A program made the position numbers and the translations under genes. From NCBI GenBank assembly GCA_037039925.1, contig JAXRKP010001625.1, positions 15,001 to 79,000 on the forward strand: a stretch of 64,000 bases of DNA, in the 5' to 3' direction. Origin of the DNA: Doris montereyensis (Eukaryota > Mollusca > Gastropoda > Nudibranchia > Dorididae). The first letter of the stretch is position 1; each line of letters begins with the position of its first letter. Positions 24,531 through 33,580 of the stretch are shown in pieces. A model generated the notes under the pieces. It ran no database searches. It was given only the letters and a program-made list of their open reading frames with translations, and was not told the origin of the DNA.

Positions 24531-24886
24531 CGCTTGTAATATGCATGATTCGGAGCTCTTTTTACTTCAGCATTTTGCAGGCTTGACCTTCATGTGAATA
24601 CAAATGTCAAGGATGTCAGGAACAGGATGTGTAGTTAACCAGTCGTAAGCAATATATTTGAGTCTGAGGCTTTGTTAAGGGCACCTTGTCATGTATTTTA
24701 ACGTTAACTTTAACACTGCACGTGATGATGTACTTCCATTGGGATCTCCAAAATTTACAATTCAGATGACAAACACAAATTTTGAAAGAGGTAGCAACAT
24801 TATTAATAATAATCCTGAGATCAAACGTGGTTTGGTAATGCATTTATATGTAACAAAACCCATGCCCCAAGAGGAAGCAGTAACTG

Positions 24887-25514
24887 TTATTTTATAACTT
24901 GATGATAAACGTAAGTTAAATCCATGCACAAAAGCAAAACAATGTGCACATCAACGAACGATCTGAATTGTTTTCCAAATAGTTTTGAGGAGTCTTTCCT
25001 GGAATAATGGCTAGGAAGCTTAGGCAGTTGGTCAAGAAACTGAAAAAGGAGCTCATGGGCTGGTTTGGACCTGTCATAGTGGGAATGATGAGGGCGAGAC
25101 GACTGTCGAGAAATGTTCAATGGATGTTCTACATCCTCTTCTTCAGCGTTGTCTTTACTTTGGTCAACTTTAAAAAGACTACGAATGAAGTGGTAGGTCA
25201 AGCCTGTCGTGTTTTTGAGTTTTGACAGACAGAGAACTTCTTTCCTTCCCTCTTTAGAGATTACTGCAGAGTGTGAGTTCAAATGTTATTGTTGGTTAAA
25301 GCTCGTCTACGTTGAACATCAAATTTGTCCACGAGTCATTAAAGAAAACATCATTTACAATAGTATCCAATGTATCATCTTCAGGAAATGCACATTCTTT
25401 TGGTATTATATTTTCCGATGAATGTGACCTATTATTTGTTTGCTTCTGGACTGATGCTTGCAAAATTTTGTAAGCACGATAGTTTTTATCCATATTTCGA
25501 GCTTCTTTGAACAA
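24887..25514 (-). pseudogene. Transposon-like ORF remnant (PSHYSRKDS type)
   Basis: Two adjacent minus-strand ORFs (25514-25296 and 25282-24887), probably one coding region split by a frame break. The downstream part reads HPLNISRQSSRPHHSHYDRS, then ELLFQFLDQLPKLPSHYSRK and DSSKLF. From memory, LPK-PSHYCRK-like blocks occur in multicopy, transposase-like proteins of aquatic invertebrates. I cannot name the family. No splice sites or flanking inverted repeats were found. Confidence 0.35.
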
Positions 25515-25734
25515 TTTAAAAGGGTGAAGGTTGTTGTATAATTAACATTAATCTATCTTGGTATATCTGATTCTTAATAATGCCTGGAAGACACGATATA
25601 ATGCAGAATCACTCAGCATTTCCACATCAACTATGAAATAAAAACTTTTATATTTGTAGGACAACGCTAGTCTATCCTACACGTAAATATTCTTTTGATT
25701 GACAGCTCACCCCGATTGGAATGTACAATGATAT

Positions 25735-26315
25735 GGACCCACCCTTGTCATATATTGTCATAATCATTTCTTTTTTGTTGATGAAATAGTGGCGCTGTAC
25801 TGTATGGCAAGATTGTCTGCCGGTGCACCTGTTCCCTGTGCTCTTTGATGTGGCGGTGTCTGATGTCGAATAGGTGTGGTGGTCAACACGTTTTGCTTTG
25901 TCTAGACGGATTCTAATTTTTCACCATGATTGTGGTTGTTCACACGACCGTATCATCTTTGTTTTGTTCTGACCATAGCGTCCACAGACTCTCCCAGTAG
26001 CCGCCCCCTGATTTTAGTCACCAATAATGAATATATAGACCCTCCTTGTCATCTTTTTTCATAAATACTTTCTTTGCTGACATAATAATGGCGCCGTATG
26101 GCAAGATGGTCTGTCGACTTATCTCTAGTTCCGAGTTTTAATGTTTTGTTCATTGCACTCTTCGATGTGGCAGTGTTTGATATCCGAATAGACGTGGTGA
26201 TTATCACGTTCTGATTTGTCTAGACAACTTTTAAATGTTCAGCCACTGTGACTGTAGTGGCTCACTCGACCGTGTCATCTTTTGTTATGACCAATGTGTC
26301 CACACACACTCCCTT
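25735..26315. repeat. Tandem duplication of a diverged block of about 270 bp
   Basis: 25735-26010 and 26035-26315 share, in order, CCTTGTCAT, TGGCG(C/G)CGTA-TGGCAAGAT, TC-T-CGATGTGGC, GGTGATTATCACGTT versus GGTGGTCAACACGTT, GTCTAGAC, TCACTCGACCGT versus TCACACGACCGT, and CCACA-ACTC. The copies are clearly homologous but well diverged. No coding frame is shared. Possibly two old MITE or SINE copies. Confidence 0.55.
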
Positions 26316-26879
26316 TAATCAACAAAATTAAAGTCCAGATATCAAGCGAAGCACTGAGTGGACTTGTGCGATTTCATTGTAGGGCCTTGGAGTTGTGCGG
26401 ATTCGTATCACTTCATTTCAATTAATTTCCTATCAGTTTTTAACTCTGATTTTTTGTCACAATATGTATTGCACGGTGTAGATCAATGTAAGACAATAAA
26501 AAAAGTATTAAAATTTGTGACTTGTGTAGATTCGTCATAAGGCCAACAACAAGATTGAAGATGACGGGTTTCAAGAAAAAATTCAATATTAGTCAATTGA
26601 AAAAAACTTAACAACAAGCAGGTTACAAGGTAACGGTTAAGTTAAATCAATGATTTGCTTGGCCAGTTAATAAGAGAAATGAAAAAACGCACAATTTCAA
26701 TATGTTCGTTGTCTTTATTCAAATTCAGTCATCATACAAAAGAGGTTATATAAATCCAACAGATTTAACATTATTTCAAGAAAACAATTGACTGTGAATC
26801 AAAGTCAGTAATTTCTGTATTAATTTTATGCATACATTCATTGAGCATTAATTGAACATGGAAAATCACAAGCAAAACT

Positions 26880-26945
26880 CCTGGTCCATGTAGGTGGATC
26901 AACACCTAGTCCCATCGGAGACGGACGACAAAAAGGAGATAAAAA
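26880..26945 (+). mobile_element. SINE family B fragment
   Basis: Only the central segment is present: CTGGTCCATGTAGGTGGATC, ACACCTAGTCCCATCGGAGA, CGGACGACAAAAAGGAG. Confidence 0.8.
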
Positions 26946-27634
26946 GACAGCAGAACAATATCTATCTAGGTCAGTACTCATGTATCAATACTAAATGTAC
27001 TAGTTAGTTGAATACAAAGAATGAGATGAGGTCAACAATACTTAACAGCAACTTAACAATATGCAACTGGGTCAGTAGTCTACTTAAATTAATACTAATA
27101 CTCAGCACATGTACTACATCTAGTAGTTGGTACTAATGGTAGTACATGTACTAGTACTAGTAGTACCAGTTGAATGATTTGTATCTGATTGATTGACTGT
27201 CACTCCCCTTGTATATTGTTTGTTGTCAGATTTTCCTGAATATAAGAAGATTGTACGGTCACAGTCGGCAGAGTTTACTTTTTCTTTACCCTTTTGTCCT
27301 GTCTCTCTTACTCTTACTGTCTTACCCTGTCTACCTACTTTCACTATCATTGATAAAAACAAAGATGTCAACAAAGTCTATTAATATCAATGTTACTTGT
27401 TAGTGAAAGTAAGTGGGAAGGGCTAGAGAAAAAATAAACTTAACTCTTGACTCTGACCATACAACAATCTTCTCATGTTTTCATGTTGTACTTGTACATG
27501 TACTTGTTGTAGAGCTGTCAATGTCCATCACTACTGTATTATTACATGTATTTATTTGTGTGTGAGTTTGCCTGTTTGGTGGATGGTGCTTCAGTTCCAA
27601 CACAGTCAATTCCAATTCTTTCTTTTGGCAAGAA

Positions 27635-27765
27635 AAGGGGACTCTGTGGTTCAGAGGCAAGGTGTCGATCTCTCAATAGTCTCAACCCGAAGGTCGTGGA
27701 TTCAAACCCTGCCAACAGTTGATTGAAAATTGTTCTTGGCTTTTTAAAAATAAAATCCCCCTCCC
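27635..27765 (+). mobile_element. SINE family B head fragment
   Basis: tRNA-like head with GACTCTGTGGTTCAGAGGCA, AGGTGTCGATCTCTC and a B-box-like GTGGATTCAAACCC, then a short body. It matches the head of the copy at 2.7 kb, and the 3' part is missing. Confidence 0.75.
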
Positions 27766-28047
27766 CATGGAACAGCTGATTTGACTTCAACTGGTTCTTA
27801 GAATGCAATGTTTTCATTATATTTTGAGCATTATATTAACACAGATAATGCATCTCATCTATCACAATGTGAATACAGAAGGCACTTTATTAAAGGAAAC
27901 AACTAACAACGGTTCTCAACATAACTATAACAATAAATAAATCAAATCACGGTTCATCATACTCATACTCAAAATGGAAGTAAAGATTGTTAAAAATTCT
28001 AGGAGAGTCAATGCCATTTTGTCCCTCATACATAAAAAATATAACGT

Positions 28048-28204
28048 ACACATGTATGTATGTATGTATGTATGTATGTATGTATGTATGTATGTATGTA
28101 TGTATGTATGTATATGTACATGTCTGAGACACCAGCTGTGCACGATGTACTCCATCACATATTATGTATGTATGTATATGTATGTATGTATGTATGTGTA
28201 TGAT
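28048..28204. repeat. ATGT tetranucleotide microsatellite
   Basis: Two runs of ATGT/TATG (28048-28115 and 28160-28204). The ORFs repeating MYVC or THTYIHTY are artefacts. Confidence 0.95.
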
Positions 28205-28605
28205 TCAGTGTGAAAAGGTGTCCTCTGAAGGTCGGTACGTGTATGAATGAAAAGAAATTAAGTTCATGATATATAACTATAGACTGTGTAATAATAAAGT
28301 ATAAAGTATAATCCTTTTCATCATATTTTCTGATTTAAAAACCCTGCTGACTTACTGACTACCACAAGTACAAGTATACTTTAAAAAAGTACACAACACC
28401 AGATTCTCTTAACAGCATGGCAAAACGTGGGTTCAGAATCCTGAGTATATCTCATTACTACACTGGTACACAAAACTCCTCATACAAATATAATATCTTC
28501 AGGGTTTTATAAATAGTAGAAAAAAACTTTGTTTTAATCATACTTCCTCCACTATTTACTTTTTTTAGCTGCTATTTGATGATCAGAATTATTAAAACAG
28601 ACAAC

Positions 28606-28705
28606 GAGCGGTTCCTGGCTGCGCGCTCTTTTAGTTGAGCGCAGCCGTGGCCGACACTCCCTGCTAACGCGTTGGGTCACGGGTTCAAATTACGTGCCGT
28701 TAGGG
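28606..28705 (+). repeat. Possible tRNA-derived element with GC hairpin
   Basis: GGCTGCGCGCTC and GAGCGCAGCC form an inverted repeat around an AT loop at about 28617-28649. They are followed by CCGTGGCCGACACTCC and a B-box-like GGGTTCAAATTA. It resembles the head of a further tRNA-derived SINE, but no second copy is in the window and no cloverleaf is convincing. Confidence 0.3.
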
Positions 28706-28784
28706 AATTCACTATTGTGCCGTACGGGCCGTACGAGGAGAGATTTATGGACTTTAAAATCTGACTTCTTGAACAACAAAAATG

Positions 28785-30060
28785 AAGTAGTTTTTTAAAT
28801 TCATTTTTCTACAGCTGTGTATTGCCAAAACTAGTAGATTAATTACCAACAAATGCGATCACTGTACGTCATTAAACAACAGAGTTATTATGAGATGAAA
28901 ACATCATATTTTTTTCACCAAGCGTGAACAAAAGTTAATTAAACATTAGATAAAACAAACATCATGCCACGATGAAACATCACGAAATTGTACACATCAA
29001 TGGTTAAGTATTTGAAGATAAAACTCACAAAGTTGCATTATTTCGACATCTGTCAAACCGAAGATATCCACTGTGATACTTTCGATAGTATAATTTTGTG
29101 CACAGAAATAGCAGTGTAGCGCGACGCGCTGTTGAAGTTATGCACTCTGTGTTTGCTCAGTGCGATTACATCTGACAGTCAACCATGATCTTATTCTTAG
29201 CATTAGTTAAAATTACAGTAGAAAGGGCACATGGGTACATAGTTAGTACACATTTTCTGCTAATCACTTATTACTTCTCTAACTTTTCCCTAGCCGATTG
29301 TCATTGTCTCTCGTCTCTCTTACTCTTACCACACTGCATGATTAATACACACATATTTATACACCAATTTTACACGACACAGATAACAATTAAAATCTGT
29401 GAAAAAGACTATGTTGATGATGTCTTTTTTTCCTGTTTCCTACATTTGTTTGTGGATGGCACAGATGCTATCAAATCAGGTGAGGTTTGCAATATTTGTG
29501 ACGACATAATTGTTTTTAATTGTTCCTCATGACTACGGATGCCACATGCTCTCCTCTCTAATCTAAAAACTGATGAGTGAATGAGTTCACCTCCCTGCTC
29601 ACCGTGTAAAGCCATGCCAAACCCATACTGCTCTATCCATGGAATACAATGTTTTTTTTCTAAAATGTGTTGTTTAGGGATAACTCTTTTAAGAAAATCT
29701 TTTCAATATAATACCATATCTGTTTGCATATATATTATTGATAAATTGATGGAACTGATTGCGTGTTGTGCTATTGGTCTGCTGTGCGATGTTTTCACGT
29801 GTACGTCTGCAAAGGCTTTGTTTAATTTGTTGAACTTATCTCTGGTGGCAATAGACGTCAATAATGTCTTGTTTGCTTGAGTTGTGTCTACAATGCATGC
29901 ATGCAGTGAGCTGCTCGTATACTTTCAAGATAAGGTATTTGTGGCAGTGGTTTCCTATGAATGACCTACTGTGATATGACTGTGGTATGATTTTGTGAGA
30001 GTCTAATATTCTGTTTGGAGCATACAGGACCAGACCGTGGGCTCAGTGCTTCATGTTTCA
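28785..30060. other. No gene seen
   Basis: Contains ORFs of up to 115 residues (29185-29532), but none has a recognisable motif, and composition is like the flanks. Confidence 0.4.
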
Positions 30061-30066
30061 GTTCAG

Positions 30067-30560
30067 TTAAAGATTTTTCTTCTTTTGATAATTCTTCCCG
30101 AAACTGTGCTTGTTCTGTGCTACCATCAGTACTAAAATCTGAGCATACCTGAAGCTTATTGATTTTTCCTGAAGTTTCTCTGCCCTTCCCCAGTTCTTTC
30201 CAAACTCACAAAGGGAGCCTGCTACACCCTTATCTTCTTTTTCTGGCTGTTTTGAAATGCTAACATCAATTTGATCTGCAGCTTCCTCTGGTAGGCGATG
30301 ATGTCTTAAAATGATCCCTAAAAGTATGTGGAGATATGGTAGGGCAGCTTTATTCACTTGCACATTTATAAGTGACAGATGTACACTGTTGTGATAAATG
30401 CCAACATTCTTCTTATGCCCATGGCCATATGTTTGAAATCTGCGAAAATCATTCTTTATTGTATTTAATGTTCGAGGGAGATAGTTGCTTGCTCCTGACT
30501 GCATTGTAGACTTTGGAACCAAACACCACAAACATGGATGTGTACCTTGGATTATTTTTA
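30067..30560 (-). pseudogene. Transposon-like ORF remnant (CLWC / PYLHILLG type)
   Basis: A single open frame of about 160 residues, reading GTHPCLWCLVPKSTM, then LINVQVNKAALPYLHILLGI, ILRHHRLPEEAADQID, then GKNWGRAEKLQEKS. The CxxC motif and the P-LHI-LG-----L-E---D block resemble a multicopy protein family I associate with transposable elements in cnidarians and molluscs, which I cannot name with confidence. There is no start context or splice site, so it is probably a fragment. Confidence 0.4.
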
Positions 30561-31429
30561 TATCGTAGATAAAACTATATTGTGAAGTGTCGCGCGCTGT
30601 GTAAAATCAATGATTGAAATTGTTCTTTTGTTGTTGTGAATAAAGATTAAACATATATCACAGAGTGTTGAATAGTCGTAATAGTAAAATTAACCACTGG
30701 AACAGATAAACTCACATTGACTAGATATTGGTGTAATATTCTTACGTATTCAGTTCACGTCGGTTGAAATTTTGATTGGAGGAAAAAATCTATATAAATT
30801 CTTGGGAAAATGTCGGGGTATTGATATTTTCACTGATTAATGTGATTTATGAACGTTATCTTCTAAACACAAAAAGTTTTCAAATCGGTCGTGGCAGAAA
30901 TCATGATTTGATAATTAATATCACACAGATAACAAATCAAACACCTTTAGAAATATCCAGGAATAGGCCTTACTGCGCGTTTGATATCTCGAAAAATTAC
31001 CATAGTAAAAAGATGTGACTTCCTCCAAGCAGTAGAACAAAAGTTAAATAGTAGACTGATACAAAGGATAGATCGTTCCAAGTGATGAAACTATCAGATA
31101 TCAGGGATTGAAAGTGAGGAACGTTTCGACAAGCTGAGTCATCGTGACCTTGAAGGAGCGGCTGTCGGTTAGCACCCGTGACCTCGACTTGACAGGTGAT
31201 TTATTGCGCTTCGCAGAGGGTAGGCGAGAATGTACAGAGTCGAACTAAAACACTGAGTAGAGAGCGCTTTGAACAGCCGTGGGTTAAAAGGGGGTTGGAG
31301 CGGCATCACTTTTGGCGTAACTAAGTAACAAAATACATTATCTAACTTCCTTTAATCAAACGGAATCACAGAAAATTTGTTGAGAAGGATGTTTTGACTT
31401 GTTTTCAAACAGTTCTGGTTTAATTTATA

Positions 31430-31645
31430 TGTTGATTCACACCAGTATTGCTCTCATTACCATAATTCATTGTTTTTATTTTCAAAAATCAATATTTTAC
31501 AATTCTTCAATAAACACAATAACAAAATGGAACACCAGTATTGCCTTCATTACTATAATTCAATTTTTTTCATTTAAAAAATCAATATTTCACAATCCTT
31601 CAATAGACACAAGAACAAAATGGAATACCAATATTGTCGTCAGCA
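31430..31645. repeat. Doublet of an about 106-bp unit
   Basis: Two copies of ACCAGTATTGC-TCATTAC-ATAATTCA, T-rich tract, AAAATCAATATTT, ACAAT-CTTCAATA-ACACAA and AACAAAATGGAA. The small ORF here is a repeat product. Confidence 0.85.
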
Positions 31646-31792
31646 CGGGTTGATTAATATTTTTAACATAAAATATCAATACGTAGCTGCATTTTGCTGG
31701 TATAGAGCAAGCAAACTTGCTGTATCTCCAGATTGGATGAAAATTGGATTATCAGTGTAAAGTATAAATGACGACAGCAGAATTAAATCTTT

Positions 31793-32158
31793 GTGCCAGA
31801 TTGTCGCAAGTCCCACAAACAAAAAAAGAGTTCCCATTTTTGGCAGTTCTCAAAGAAAATTGAGAGCTTGAGAAACTTTGAAGTTGAAGCCGTACTAATC
31901 AAAATTTCAAATTTGGAAATACAACATTATTGCTCTAATACCAGTGATTTGAAAAACATGACCCTTTGGAAACTGTTTTGTGAACTTCAAAACGATCAAG
32001 ATCAAATTATTGTAAAAAAAAAATTACTAAAAAATAATTGGAGCAGAAATATGTCATGTAAAGAAGCTCTTCAGGTTATATATTTACAAAAACTTTTAAG
32101 AAAAACAATAATATTTTTGAAAGTGAAAGACATAGACCAACATGAGCAATTCACATGA
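31793..32158 (+). CDS. Unrecognised ORF, 121 codons
   Basis: Starts MPDCRKSHKQKKSSHFWQFS and is rich in Lys, Asn and Leu. I do not recognise it. There is no splice evidence or repeat, and the AT-rich composition matches surrounding non-coding DNA, so it may be chance. Confidence 0.12.
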   Translation: MPDCRKSHKQKKSSHFWQFSKKIESLRNFEVEAVLIKISNLEIQHYCSNTSDLKNMTLWKLFCELQNDQDQIIVKKKLLKNNWSRNMSCKEALQVIYLQKLLRKTIIFLKVKDIDQHEQFT

Positions 32159-32844
32159 TATATTATACTATATGAATATATAAGATAATATATCTTCATG
32201 TACATACATACAGTGGCTAAAATAACGTCAACAACCTAAATTCATCATGACTGCAGGGGGCATTTCAATAGTGTGCTCATATCCTCTTTCGGGAAAAAAA
32301 GCGAGACAGAGATAATCCTAGGGAATAAAAGGAAATCATTTTTCCTGAAATGTGTGAAAGTGAATTGATGAAAATACATTTTATTCACAGCCATTTGGAA
32401 CTTGGAACTCCCTAAGCCATCCATGCCTAAGTCAATGGTTTTTGGCATTTTCTCTAAATGACGTAAATATGACTTAAGCACACTATTGAAACAACCCCTT
32501 CAATTAACAATCATGGTTGAAAGTTGGCAAGAGACATTTTGCCTGAAAGAGTAGACAGCCCGGTACAAAATACCTGCAACAGTACATCCACCTACAAAAC
32601 TCGAAACCACACACAATAACATTAATACACGCACACTCGAACACAATGAACTTACACATAAATGCTTAATATCTATTCATTTGCAATATTCTCACCTTTC
32701 TAATGAATGTTGTATTGTAGCAATTCTGTTCTCGGTTGCCTGGTTTGCATGTTGGAACAGCAGCTAATATCAATATAATAATACTAATATAAAAGTGTCC
32801 TATCACAGTCAATGCCTCCCTCCCTCCCTCCTCATTAAATTGTG

Positions 32845-33580
32845 CTAAGTGCAGGGCTTCTTTGAAAAGAATCCCACCAAGGAAGATTGCTTCCTTTTAC
32901 CTATTCGACTAGAAGATGGCTGGGTGGTGGTGGCAGTGGAGCTAGGGATTGGTGAAGGAGGCTGGGTGGTGGTAGCAGTGGAGCTACGGATTGGTGAAGG
33001 AGGCTGGGTGGTGGTGGCAGTGGAGCCAGAGACTGACGAAGGAGGCTGGGTGGTGGTGGCAGTGGCAGCAGGAATTGATGAAGGAGGCTTAGTGGTGGTG
33101 GCAGTGGCAGTAGGAATTGTTGAAGGAGGCTTGGTGGTGGTGGTGGCAGTGACAGCAGGAATTGATGGAGGCTTAGTGGTGGTGGTGGCAGCAGGAATTG
33201 ACGGAGGCTTAGTGGTGGTGGTGGCAGTAGGAATTGATGGAGGCTTAGTGGTGGTGGTGGCAGTAGGAATTGATGGAGGATTAGTGGTGGTGGTGGCAGT
33301 AGAAATTGATGGAGGCTTAGTGGTGGTGGTGGCAGTAGAAATTGATGGAGGCTTAGTGGTGGTGGTGGCAGTAGAAATTGATGGAGGATTAGTGGTGGTG
33401 GTGGCAGTAGAAATTGATGGACGCTTAGTGATGGTGGCAGAGGACACTGAAGATGGTTTGGATGACACACCTTGATGATTTTGTTTCCATGTATATGTTG
33501 TATGTGCTCCAGGATTTTCCCCACATTTAATCATTTTGACTGGGATCTCCATTGATGTTGAATTGAGACCCTTGTTGACA
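32845..33580 (-). CDS. hAT-like protein, Thr/Pro repeat tail
   Basis: After NSTSMEIPVKMIKCGENPGA the frame enters about fourteen repeats of the type PSISTATTTTKP, which drift to PSSIPAATATTTQP and PSPIRSSTATTTQP. It then ends with SSRIGKRKQSSLVGFFSK and stops at 32845-32847. This frame is chosen over two other open frames because it connects to the dimerisation region and ends in a clean functional motif. Confidence 0.6.

Noticed and set aside
27925..28213. Tyr/His/Thr and Met/Tyr/Val/Cys repeat ORFs
   Set aside because: Products of the ATGT microsatellite.
29185..29532. 115-codon ORF as a real gene
   Set aside because: No recognisable motif, composition like the flanks, and no splice or promoter evidence.
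32849..33475. Plus-strand Gly/Val-rich ORF (208 codons)
   Set aside because: It is a shadow of the in-frame 36-bp repeat. The minus-strand frame joins the hAT domain and ends in a defined motif.
32901..33524. Minus-strand Leu/Pro-rich ORF (207 codons)
   Set aside because: An alternative frame of the same repeat, not connected to the dimerisation region and without a conserved end.
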